Assembly: GCA_017432345.1 (NCBI GenBank)
Contig: JAFRJI010000012.1
Span: 62,001 to 126,000 of the forward strand
Origin: Bacillota bacterium
GTDB lineage: Bacteria > Bacillota > Clostridia > Peptostreptococcales > Anaerovoracaceae
Direction: 5' to 3'
DNA: 64,000 nucleotides
Shown: piece after piece, positions 42,450 to 50,008 of the stretch
Layout of the letters: each line of letters opens with the position of its first letter
Position numbering within the stretch: position 1 is the stretch's first letter
The notes under the pieces: generated by a model
What the model saw: the letters and a program-made list of their open reading frames with translations, nothing else
Databases searched by the model: none
Told to the model about the DNA's origin: nothing
Made by a program: the position numbers and the translations under genes

Positions 42450-42527
42450 TGCATTTGTTGGAATTACTTGACGAGGCAGAGGATCCATAGGCAAGTGTTC
42501 AAGTGCAAATGGGAAAAGAAATGCTCT

Positions 42528-42575
42528 GATGAACGACCAACCAGAATTGGTGCGTCGTTCATCGGGGCTTTTTTA
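42528..42575 (+). terminator. Rho-independent terminator of the purine operon
   Basis: Perfect ten-base arms GATGAACGAC (42528-42537) and GTCGTTCATC (42554-42563), with an inner CCAA/TTGG, then GGGGCTTTTTT. The transcript would include the repeat array at 42206-42449. Confidence 0.88.
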
Positions 42576-42653
42576 AAGCACAGCTCCTCCACACGTTCCC
42601 AATAGGACCGTCACATTATCCCAAAAATGGGGCAAAGTTTTAATGTGCTAAAG

Positions 42654-42740
42654 TTGTATACAATAATACAAAGACCGATATTAGAACAACTCAAAGCTTG
42701 TAATTTCAACGGATGGCTGTTGAAGTGGATGGTATACAAT
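42654..42740 (+). promoter_or_regulatory. Pair of TATACAA motifs upstream of the ferredoxin oxidoreductase operon
   Basis: A perfect palindrome TTGTATACAA at 42654-42663 and a half-matching GGTATACAAT at 42731-42740, about seven helical turns apart. Such palindromes are typical of GntR-family operators. They lie in the 218-base gap between the purine terminator and korA. No clear -35/-10 pair was found. Confidence 0.4.
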
Positions 42741-42793
42741 GTTAAGATGAAGACGTAGATGGGTTAATTTTTTATCAAAAAAATGAGGGAAAA

Positions 42794-44014
42794 ATGGCAG
42801 CAAAATCAGGGAAATTAAACGAGGTCGTGTTGCAGGGCAACGAGGCCTGTGCTAAGGGCGCACTTTATGCCGGATGCAGATTTTTTGCCGGTTATCCGAT
42901 CACTCCTTCCACGGAGATCATCGAGATGATGTCGGGCGAAATGCAGAAGGCAGGGGGCGCTTTTATTCAAATGGAAGACGAAATCGGCTCCGCCTGCGCC
43001 ATCATCGGCGCCAGATGGGGCGGCAGCAAGGCGATGACCGCAACATCCGGTCCGGGCTATACGCTCATGCAGGAAGCGATCGGATTCGCCGCGGTCACAG
43101 AGACGCCGATCGTCATCGTGAACGTACAGAGAGGCGGCCCGTCCACCGGACAGCCGACACTGAGCTCCCAGCAGGATATTTATCAGGCCCGGTACGGCAG
43201 CCACGGTGACTACGAGATCATCGTGCTGGCGCCGTCTTCCGTGCAGGAGATGTATGATTTCACGATCAAAGCTTTTGAATTGTCGGAGCAGTTCCGGACA
43301 CCGGTCATCCTTCTGGCGGACGAAGTCGTCGGCCACATGCGTGAAAAGATCACGATCCGGGACGGCAGCAAAACCATCAAGGCCGAAAGACAGAAATACG
43401 TCGTCTCCCCGCAGGCGGACTTTTTCCAGGGTGCCTTCACCACCGTGGAAGGGCAGCTTCACGACGAGCAGGGACGGCGGATCGGACACATCGCCCACAA
43501 GAGCGGTGAGTTCATCTATAATCTGAACAAGAAGATCACGGACAACGTGGACGTGATTTCCGACATCTCCACCTACTGCATGGAAGATGCGGACGTCGCG
43601 ATCGTTGCGTACGGTTCCGTCGCGCGGCCGTCGCTCAACGCGGTCAAGCACGCGAGGGGCATCAAGGATGCCCGGATCGCGCCGAAGTTCAAGATCGTGC
43701 GCGACATCATGAAGCGGGGCATTCAGAAGACGATCCAGACGGACTACAGCCACCTGAAGGTCGGCCTGGTCAAGGTCAACACCGTATGGCCGTTCCCGGA
43801 AGAGCTTTTGAAACAGGCTACCGAGCGGGTCGACACGGTCATCGTACCGGAGATGAACGTCGGCAAATACAGCCGGGAAGTGGAACGCGTGCTCAAAGAC
43901 AAGAACGTCGTTCCGATGTCAAAGTGCGGCGGTGACATCCACACGCCGATCGAGATCCTGGACAAGATTATGGAAGTGACAGGACTGGACGAGGAGGTGG
44001 AAATCAATGAATAA
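42794..44014 (+). CDS. korA: 2-oxoacid:ferredoxin oxidoreductase subunit alpha
   Basis: 406 residues of the pyruvate/2-oxoacid:ferredoxin oxidoreductase alpha family. N-terminal domain: LQGNEACAKGALYAGCRFFAGYPITPSTEI, then ATSGPGYTLMQEAIGFAAVTETPIVIVNVQRGGPSTGQPT, the usual KorA/VorA pattern. The C-terminal domain II has VAIVAYGSVARPS and ends with VVPEMN-like and KCGGDIHTP segments. The four-gene order alpha-beta-ferredoxin-gamma is that of 2-oxoglutarate or branched-chain 2-oxoacid oxidoreductases; the substrate is not decided by sequence. ATG behind GAGGG, overlapping korB by 8 bases. Confidence 0.88.
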   Translation: MAAKSGKLNEVVLQGNEACAKGALYAGCRFFAGYPITPSTEIIEMMSGEMQKAGGAFIQMEDEIGSACAIIGARWGGSKAMTATSGPGYTLMQEAIGFAAVTETPIVIVNVQRGGPSTGQPTLSSQQDIYQARYGSHGDYEIIVLAPSSVQEMYDFTIKAFELSEQFRTPVILLADEVVGHMREKITIRDGSKTIKAERQKYVVSPQADFFQGAFTTVEGQLHDEQGRRIGHIAHKSGEFIYNLNKKITDNVDVISDISTYCMEDADVAIVAYGSVARPSLNAVKHARGIKDARIAPKFKIVRDIMKRGIQKTIQTDYSHLKVGLVKVNTVWPFPEELLKQATERVDTVIVPEMNVGKYSREVERVLKDKNVVPMSKCGGDIHTPIEILDKIMEVTGLDEEVEINE

Positions 44015-44843
44015 GCTGTACGAGAAATACATCAAGAAAGAATCCCTCCCGACTCTGTTCTGCCCGGGCTGCGGCAATGGGATCATTCAGATCGCGGCCA
44101 TGGAAGCCATGGAGAAACTGAACTGCAAGGACGACGTCGCGTGCGTCAGCGGCATCGGCTGTTCCTCCTGGATTCCTTGTTACTATAAACTGGACGTCAT
44201 CCACACCATGCACGGCCGGGCAATCGCCTTTGCAGAAGGCCTGAAACTGGCGCGGCCGGACAAGAAGATCATGGTATTCACCGGCGACGGCGACTGCATG
44301 GCCATCGGCGGCAACCACCTGCTTCACGCGGCGCAGCGGAACATCGACCTGACCGTCGTCATGGTCAACAACTACATCTACGGCATGACCGGCGGGCAAA
44401 AATCCCCGACCACGCCGATTGGCGCGCAGACGAAGACATCCCCGTTCGGCTGCATCGACGAACCGATGAACGCCTGCAAACTCGTGATGTCCCTCGGCGC
44501 CAGCTACGTCGCGCGCTGGACGACCGCCCACCCGGTGCAGCTTGCAAAATCCATCGCCGAAGGATTGGACCACAAGGGCTTTTCGTTCATCGAGGTCCTG
44601 TCGCAGTGTCCGGTACAGGCGGGCAAAAACGTCTGGGGCGAAAAAGAGCCGGCCAAGATCATGGAGAAATACAAAGAATACACCTATCTGTACAAGATGG
44701 GTTCCGCCGACCCGACAGGTGCCATGGCCGAACGGAACGCGGACGGCCTGATTCCGATCGGACTGTTCAAGCATGACGACGACGCCAAGGAATATCTCGA
44801 ACGCGTCGAAGAGAAGCTGGCGGAAATCGGGATCGCGAGATAG
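44007..44843 (+). CDS. korB: 2-oxoacid:ferredoxin oxidoreductase subunit beta (TPP-binding)
   Basis: 278 residues with cluster-binding CPGCGNGI and SGIGCSSWIPCYY. The thiamine diphosphate motif is seen as GDGDCMAIGGNHLLHAAQRNIDLTVVMVNNYIYGMTGGQ. The region GAQTKTSPFGCIDEPMNACKL is typical of Kor/Vor beta subunits. It catalyses decarboxylation of the 2-oxoacid and passes electrons to ferredoxin. Start inside the korA end; the ferredoxin-like subunit follows 19 bases later. Confidence 0.92.
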   Translation: MNKLYEKYIKKESLPTLFCPGCGNGIIQIAAMEAMEKLNCKDDVACVSGIGCSSWIPCYYKLDVIHTMHGRAIAFAEGLKLARPDKKIMVFTGDGDCMAIGGNHLLHAAQRNIDLTVVMVNNYIYGMTGGQKSPTTPIGAQTKTSPFGCIDEPMNACKLVMSLGASYVARWTTAHPVQLAKSIAEGLDHKGFSFIEVLSQCPVQAGKNVWGEKEPAKIMEKYKEYTYLYKMGSADPTGAMAERNADGLIPIGLFKHDDDAKEYLERVEEKLAEIGIAR

Positions 44844-44862
44844 AGAGTAAGAGGTAACAGGA

Positions 44863-45066
44863 ATGGCAAACATTACGATCGATAAAGCATGCTGCAAAGG
44901 CTGTAACATCTGCCTGTCGGTGTGCCCGAAGAAGATTTTTGCAAAGTCAAGACAGAGAAACAACTACGGAACGGCCATGCCGGCCGTCGAGAATCCGGAC
45001 GACTGCATCGTTTGCAGGATGTGTGAGCGGATGTGCCCGGACGGAGCGATCAACGTAGAGAAATAA
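44863..45066 (+). CDS. korD: 2-oxoacid:ferredoxin oxidoreductase ferredoxin-like (delta) subunit
   Basis: 67-residue protein with two complete 4Fe-4S motifs, CCKGCNICLSVCP near residues 10-22 and CIVCRMCERMCP near 48-59, separated by a short basic insert. Such a subunit accepts electrons from the TPP subunit. GAGGTAACAGG precedes the ATG. It lies between the beta and gamma genes of the complex. Confidence 0.92.
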   Translation: MANITIDKACCKGCNICLSVCPKKIFAKSRQRNNYGTAMPAVENPDDCIVCRMCERMCPDGAINVEK

Positions 45067-45100
45067 AAATGGGAACAGACTGAAGGAGAAGGGATACAAC

Positions 45101-45673
45101 ATGAGACTGAACATCAGATTCGCAGGTTCCGGAGGACAGGGCGTGATCCTGGCTTCGGTACTGCTCTCCAAGGCATATGGCCTGGGAGAAAACTACAACA
45201 TCGCGCAGACGCAGAGCTACGGGCCGGAAGCCAGAGGCGGCGCCTGCAAGGCGGAAGTCGTCGTTTCCGATGAAGAGATCGACTACATGAAAGTCACCAA
45301 GGCGGACGTCTTCGTCGCGCTGAACCAGGTCGGCTACGACAAGTACATCGACACCGTGAAAGACGATGCGATCGTGCTCATCAACAGCACGCTGGTCGAG
45401 TCCGACCGGCCGAACGTCTACCGCATTCAGGCCACGCAAAGGGCTGAGGACATGGGCAAGCCGTTCGTAGTCAACATCATCGCGCTGGGCGCACTGACCA
45501 GACTGATGCCGAAGATCCACTATCCGGCCGTTGAAGAGGAGATCAAGAACAACTTCAACGCCAGTATCGCGGCCTCCAACCTGGATGCCTATAAGATGGG
45601 CTACGACATCATGGATGCGGATCTGAAAGAGCTGGGATATAAGACCGGCTTCGGCGATTCCAGACAGTGGTAG
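45101..45673 (+). CDS. korC: 2-oxoacid:ferredoxin oxidoreductase subunit gamma
   Basis: 190 residues. The gamma-domain signature is RFAGSGGQGVILASVLLSKA, then QTQSYGPEARGGACKAEVVVSDEEIDY and ADVFVALNQ. This subunit binds coenzyme A in related enzymes. Start behind GAAGGAGAAGGGATACAAC. Last gene of the four-gene unit. A 78-base gap follows before a separately expressed lipoprotein. Confidence 0.92.
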   Translation: MRLNIRFAGSGGQGVILASVLLSKAYGLGENYNIAQTQSYGPEARGGACKAEVVVSDEEIDYMKVTKADVFVALNQVGYDKYIDTVKDDAIVLINSTLVESDRPNVYRIQATQRAEDMGKPFVVNIIALGALTRLMPKIHYPAVEEEIKNNFNASIAASNLDAYKMGYDIMDADLKELGYKTGFGDSRQW

Positions 45674-45751
45674 GATAACGCGGCAAAAAACAAACTTCTT
45701 TATTCGCAGCCTTTATTCTGCTAAAATGACGATATAAAGGAGGAAGGAACG

Positions 45752-46435
45752 ATGAAGAAGAAATTCTTATGCATAATCGCGGCACTGGCGCTTTTGCTCA
45801 TATTCCCGCTCAGCGGATGCGGCGGCAGTGATGATACCGCGGAGATCGAGGCTACCGTTAATGGATTCATGACGGCGATGCAGGAAGGCGATCTCGAAGG
45901 AATGAAGGAATACGCCGATCCGGCGATCTTTGAAGAGAACGGCTCGCTGAGCGAGTTCTCGACCATTGAAAACATGGACGAAGAGCTGGCGGAAGCCGTT
46001 GGAGTCGACGTGTCCGCGCTTTCGGACACGACCAAGGACGCTGTCAATAAGTATGTGAACAAGATGCTGCAGAATCTCGTAACAGCGTATGAGATCACGG
46101 AAGTCACGGAGACGGATGACGGCGTAGGCAAAGTCAAGGTCACCACGACGTATGGGTTCGATCCGGAAAAGGGCGAAGAAATCGATGTCAATGACGAGAT
46201 CGAGGCCATGACGACGGAATACATGACAGAGAACATGTCGGAACTGACGCAGATCTACAGCACCGGCGGTCAGGAAGCATTGATGTCAAAGGTGCTGGAT
46301 GATATGGCAGGGCAGATCCTGGATCTGTATGCCGACGCCATCATGCAGACCGGCGAAGTAACGCAGGACAGCGTCTTTACCGTTGAGAACAAGGACGGAA
46401 AGTGGCTGATCACAGCGGAGGATGCCTTGGAATAA
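45752..46435 (+). CDS. Putative lipoprotein, DUF4878/DUF5105-like
   Basis: 227 residues with a lipoprotein signal peptide (KKK start, about 18 hydrophobic residues, lipobox LSGC near residue 23). The mature part, very acidic, looks like the secreted NTF2-like Firmicutes domain: VNGFMTAMQEGDLEGMKEYADP, a long central helix region, and a final strand TVENKDGKWLITAEDALE. No enzymatic motif is visible. Start follows AAAGGAGGAAGGAACG. A strong bidirectional terminator lies just downstream. Confidence 0.75.
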   Translation: MKKKFLCIIAALALLLIFPLSGCGGSDDTAEIEATVNGFMTAMQEGDLEGMKEYADPAIFEENGSLSEFSTIENMDEELAEAVGVDVSALSDTTKDAVNKYVNKMLQNLVTAYEITEVTETDDGVGKVKVTTTYGFDPEKGEEIDVNDEIEAMTTEYMTENMSELTQIYSTGGQEALMSKVLDDMAGQILDLYADAIMQTGEVTQDSVFTVENKDGKWLITAEDALE

Positions 46436-46453
46436 GAAAAGAAACACAAGAAA

Positions 46454-46477
46454 ACGGGCCATATGGCCCGTTTTTTA
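46454..46477. terminator. Bidirectional rho-independent terminator
   Basis: Palindrome ACGGGCCATATGGCCCGT (46454-46471) flanked by AAAA on the left and TTTTTT on the right. It serves the lipoprotein gene (plus) and the hyd-azl operon (minus). Confidence 0.92.
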
Positions 46478-46482
46478 TTGCG

Positions 46483-46815
46483 TCACACGAACACCATCTG
46501 CAAAAGCACCATGTACACGGCTGTCCCGAGGACGACGCTCACGATGGTGTTGCGTTTCCATAGATATGACGCGACGACGACGGCCATGGCGATGAGTTCC
46601 GGTACGCCGTGGGTGCCGCCCAGGATCGAAATGTCGCGAAAGCAGTATACAATCAAAAGCCCCATTGCGGTGTATGGGATGACTTTACCCAGGTAAAGAA
46701 TAAATTCCGGAATTTGCTCGCTCCACCCGAAGATGACGACCGGCAGTACGCGGGTGAGAATAACGCAGCCGCCCATGACGAGCAGGATGATCAGTGCGTG
46801 GGTGTAATCAGGCAT
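46483..46815 (-). CDS. azlD: AzlD-type branched-chain amino acid exporter subunit
   Basis: 110 residues with about four hydrophobic segments, starting MPDYTHALIILLVMGGCVILTRVLPVVIFG, the AzlD pattern with an R-V-L/R-x-x-P motif in the first helix. AzlC and AzlD together export branched-chain amino acids in Firmicutes. The ATG at 46815 follows GGAGGTGACGGCG and overlaps the azlC stop by 8 bases. Last gene of the minus-strand operon. Confidence 0.88.
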   Translation of the reverse strand: MPDYTHALIILLVMGGCVILTRVLPVVIFGWSEQIPEFILYLGKVIPYTAMGLLIVYCFRDISILGGTHGVPELIAMAVVVASYLWKRNTIVSVVLGTAVYMVLLQMVFV

Positions 46816-47557
46816 CGCCGTCACCTCCTGCAGGTTCGTGGGTCGGCTCTGCCGATTCCACCGGTTCCGCCGCCTCGATACGACGGCGCATGGCGGTCAT
46901 GGTGATGACGATGATGATCATAGCTGGAATCAGAAAAAGATCCCGCCCGAAGATAAGCCGGCAGACTAGCGTCGCCAACAGACCGGTGATCGCCGGGATA
47001 TGATTCTTCGTATCGATCCACTGCTGGAGAAACACGGTGGTGAACAGGGCCACCATGGCGAAGTCGATGCCCGTGGAATTGAAGCTGAGAAGCGTTCCAA
47101 CGCAGCCGCCGAGCACGCAGCCGAAGAGCCAGGATAGCTGATCGAACAGCGTCACCAGCAGCCGGTACCCGCTGACATTGACACCTTCCGGCGTATCGTC
47201 TTTGCTCAGCATGGCGTAAGTCTCATCACAAAGCGCATAGTAAAGATACCACTTCCGCGGACCTTCCGTACTGTATCGTCCGATCATGGAAATGCTGAAG
47301 AAGAGGTGCCTGGCGGACACCATGAGCGCGGTCAGCCCGGCCATCAGAACAGAGCCGGTGCTCATCAGAGCGATGCTGACGAACTGCACCGTGCCGCTGT
47401 AAATAATAATCCCCGACGCCAGAGACCAAAGCGGGCCGAACCCGTGCTTTTGCATGAGCAGCCCGAAGCCGATCCCGAGCACGATGAAGGTCACCATGAT
47501 TGGAAACGACGTCCGCAGCGCCGAAGATATTTCTCGCCTTGTGATTTTAAGCTTCAT
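46808..47557 (-). CDS. azlC: AzlC-type branched-chain amino acid exporter subunit
   Basis: 249-residue membrane protein of the AzlC family. Conserved stretches are LGIGFGLLMQKHGFGPLWSLASGIIIYSGTVQFV and SARHLFFSISMIGRY, with DETYAMLS. The C-terminus is a Glu/Pro-rich tail. It starts 8 bases after the hydF stop with no clear Shine-Dalgarno, so it probably depends on translation of hydF. This physically couples an amino acid exporter to hydrogenase maturation genes. Confidence 0.88.
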   Translation of the reverse strand: MKLKITRREISSALRTSFPIMVTFIVLGIGFGLLMQKHGFGPLWSLASGIIIYSGTVQFVSIALMSTGSVLMAGLTALMVSARHLFFSISMIGRYSTEGPRKWYLYYALCDETYAMLSKDDTPEGVNVSGYRLLVTLFDQLSWLFGCVLGGCVGTLLSFNSTGIDFAMVALFTTVFLQQWIDTKNHIPAITGLLATLVCRLIFGRDLFLIPAMIIIVITMTAMRRRIEAAEPVESAEPTHEPAGGDGDA

Positions 47558-47565
47558 CTTTATCT

Positions 47566-48957
47566 TTATCGGTTGCTTGGTAGGCTGACTTTGTCCAGGA
47601 TGCCTGTCATTTTCGCCAGGAAGATGCCGTAGTTGGTGATCGGCACGCCGGCTTCCTGCGCCGCCGCGATCCGGCTCATGACATGGCGCCGGTTGAACAT
47701 GCAGGCGCCGCAGTGGATGATGAGATCGTACTGTTTCAGGCCACTGGCATCCGGGAAATCGCCGCCGCGTACCGATGTGATGTCGACGCGGTCTCCGAAT
47801 GTCTTTTGCAAAAGCCTCGGAATCTTGATGGTTCCGATGTCTTCGTTGAGCGGAACGTGGGTGCAGGCTTCCGCGATCAGTACGCGGAACAGGGCGGATT
47901 CAGCGCTCGGTGACTCCTGTTGTTCAGCCGCTTTCTGTAACGCATCGTCTATCGCAGATACGCCATCAGCAAAAACATGGATGTCGCCCTTTGACGCTGC
48001 CATCAGAATCGAAAACGAGGTGAGGGCACTGGACTCCGGCTTTTGCGCATAGACCTCGCCGAAGCACTGGGAATCCGTGATGATCAGATCCGGCGCGCGG
48101 TTCAGCGCGGCCAAAGCCTTTGCATAACCGTCCGTTGTGGTGGACATGACGGTGCACTTACGGTCCAGCAGTTCGCGGAGCGTCTGGACTTGCGGCAAGA
48201 TGAGACGGCCCTTTGGCGCCTGGATGTCTTGCGGCATGACCAGCAGAACGAGGCTGCCGTCTTCCAGCAGTTCGCCGAGGATCTTGTCCTGCATGTATTC
48301 TTCCGGGAGCGCGTCCTGCAGCGCACGGCGAAGGGCATCGATGCCGTCGCCGGTCTTGGCGCTGAGCGGGATCACGATCTCGCCGCCGGTATTTGAAGTG
48401 CCGGACTGGGACTTAGAACCGCTGCCCGCGGAATCAGGACCGGCAGCAGTTGATTTTGATTTGCCGGTTGCGATACCAGAGTGAGTGTCCGCCGCACCAA
48501 ACAGGTTTTCTGCAGACAGAATGTTCCGGGCCGTTCGAAGAATCTCCGCGCGCTTTTCATCATCTGGCGCGTCCCATTTATTGATGACCGTGATGGTCGG
48601 GATTTTCGCGTTTTTCAGCTGCGTCATCCAGCTCCGCTCGTATTCCAGTTCCAGTAAAGGAGCCGTGCCGTCAATGACCATGATGGCCACATCCGTGCGG
48701 CTGATGATGCCGCGCGTTTTCTCGACGCGCAGTTGTCCCAGTTCGCCTTCGTCATCGAAGCCGGCCGTGTCGATGAAGACCACCGGCCCGATCGGGTGCA
48801 GTTCCATGGATTTATAGACAGGATCCGCCGTCGTGCCCGGCGTATCGGAAACGATGGCCAGCTTCTGCCCGGTCAATGCGTTGATCAGGGAAGACTTGCC
48901 GGCGTTGCGCCGCCCGAAGATCCCGATATGCAGTCGGTTTGCTCGTGGTGTGTTCAT
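47566..48957 (-). CDS. hydF: [FeFe]-hydrogenase maturation GTPase HydF
   Basis: 463 residues. N-terminal GTPase domain with P-loop GIFGRRNAGKSSLINAL, switch DTPGTTADPV, DTAGFDDEGELG and NKWD. The C-terminal domain carries the cluster-binding residues in EACTHVP and HCGACMFNRR. HydF is the scaffold that delivers the 2Fe subcluster to HydA. A low-complexity Ser/Gly/Ala insert (residues about 165-190, around SKSTAAGPDSAGSGSKSQSG) lies between the GTPase and dimerisation parts. Starts 25 bases after hydE, with GAAAGGG upstream. Confidence 0.93.
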   Translation of the reverse strand: MNTPRANRLHIGIFGRRNAGKSSLINALTGQKLAIVSDTPGTTADPVYKSMELHPIGPVVFIDTAGFDDEGELGQLRVEKTRGIISRTDVAIMVIDGTAPLLELEYERSWMTQLKNAKIPTITVINKWDAPDDEKRAEILRTARNILSAENLFGAADTHSGIATGKSKSTAAGPDSAGSGSKSQSGTSNTGGEIVIPLSAKTGDGIDALRRALQDALPEEYMQDKILGELLEDGSLVLLVMPQDIQAPKGRLILPQVQTLRELLDRKCTVMSTTTDGYAKALAALNRAPDLIITDSQCFGEVYAQKPESSALTSFSILMAASKGDIHVFADGVSAIDDALQKAAEQQESPSAESALFRVLIAEACTHVPLNEDIGTIKIPRLLQKTFGDRVDITSVRGGDFPDASGLKQYDLIIHCGACMFNRRHVMSRIAAAQEAGVPITNYGIFLAKMTGILDKVSLPSNR

Positions 48958-48982
48958 AAAAACCCTTTCTCAGTATCTATTC

Positions 48983-50008
48983 TCAGCGCTTAACATCGCC
49001 GATATCCGTAACGATCCGGTACCCCGCGGAAAAAACGCGCATCTCCAGACAGGACTTACACTGCGCGGATTCTTCGCCAGTACAGATCTTGTTATCATAT
49101 AGTTCATAGTTTTCCCGCACTTCCACCGGTGACAGGTTCGGCATGACGACGTTCGCGCCGACCTGCAGTCCCAGCTCGCGGCCTTGCGGATCGATGGTCC
49201 CAAGTGCCGTTGTCGATGGGATAAGCGCGTACGGAAACAGGATTCGCAAAACCCCTAGAAGCCGTAACGTGAGCTGCATGCTCCCGTCCGGCTGGTCGCG
49301 GAACGGCGTGTCCTTGTGACGCAGGTACGGGCCGACGCCGATCATGTCCGGCTGGAGCTTTTGCATGAAGCGGATGTCTTCGACCAGATGCTCCAGCGTC
49401 TGTCCCGGTGCGCCGACCATGAGCCCGGCGCCGACCTGGTAGCCGATCTCCTTGAGGTCGAACAGGCAGCGCTTGCGTGTCTCCAACTTCATCTCGGCCG
49501 GATGGAGGGACCGGTACAGTTCCTCCGAAGCCGCTTCGTGCCGCAGCAGATAGCGGCGTGCGCCGGCGTCGAACAGGCGCAGGTAGCTCTCGCGGGAGCG
49601 CTCGCCGACGGACAGCGTAACGGCGCAATCAGGAAACTCCCCGTGGATGGCCGAGACGATATCGCAAAGCCGCGCATCGCCAGCCTCTCCTTCGAAGTAC
49701 GGATCCTCGCCGCCCTGCAGCACAAAGGTCCGGAAGCCCAGACCATAGCCTTCGCGGCAACAGTTCAGGATCGTCTCCTTGTCCAGCCGGTACCGTACCA
49801 GATTCCGGTTGCTGGCCCGGATGCCGCAGTAATAGCAGTTGTTTTTGCAGTAATTGGTGAATTCGATCAGCCCGCGCAAATAGACCGCATCGCCGTAGAC
49901 TTCTCTGCGAATGCGGTCTGCCTCTCGGAACAGGTCCTCGTCCGGACAATCTCCGGACAGGATCTGCATGAGTTGTTCGTCGTTAAAATCGGAAGTCGCG
50001 GTTACCAT
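48983..50008 (-). CDS. hydE: [FeFe]-hydrogenase maturation radical SAM enzyme HydE
   Basis: 341 residues, BioB-like radical SAM. Cluster motif CKNNCYYC near residues 54-61 in FTNYCKNNCYYCGIRASN; LQGGEDP and VGAPGQT follow; a C-terminal CKSC in ESAQCKSCLEMR. HydE works with HydG and HydF to build the H-cluster 2Fe unit, using a cysteine-derived Fe complex. The start lies inside the hydG end (26-base overlap) behind AAGGAAATCG. Confidence 0.93.
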   Translation of the reverse strand: MVTATSDFNDEQLMQILSGDCPDEDLFREADRIRREVYGDAVYLRGLIEFTNYCKNNCYYCGIRASNRNLVRYRLDKETILNCCREGYGLGFRTFVLQGGEDPYFEGEAGDARLCDIVSAIHGEFPDCAVTLSVGERSRESYLRLFDAGARRYLLRHEAASEELYRSLHPAEMKLETRKRCLFDLKEIGYQVGAGLMVGAPGQTLEHLVEDIRFMQKLQPDMIGVGPYLRHKDTPFRDQPDGSMQLTLRLLGVLRILFPYALIPSTTALGTIDPQGRELGLQVGANVVMPNLSPVEVRENYELYDNKICTGEESAQCKSCLEMRVFSAGYRIVTDIGDVKR

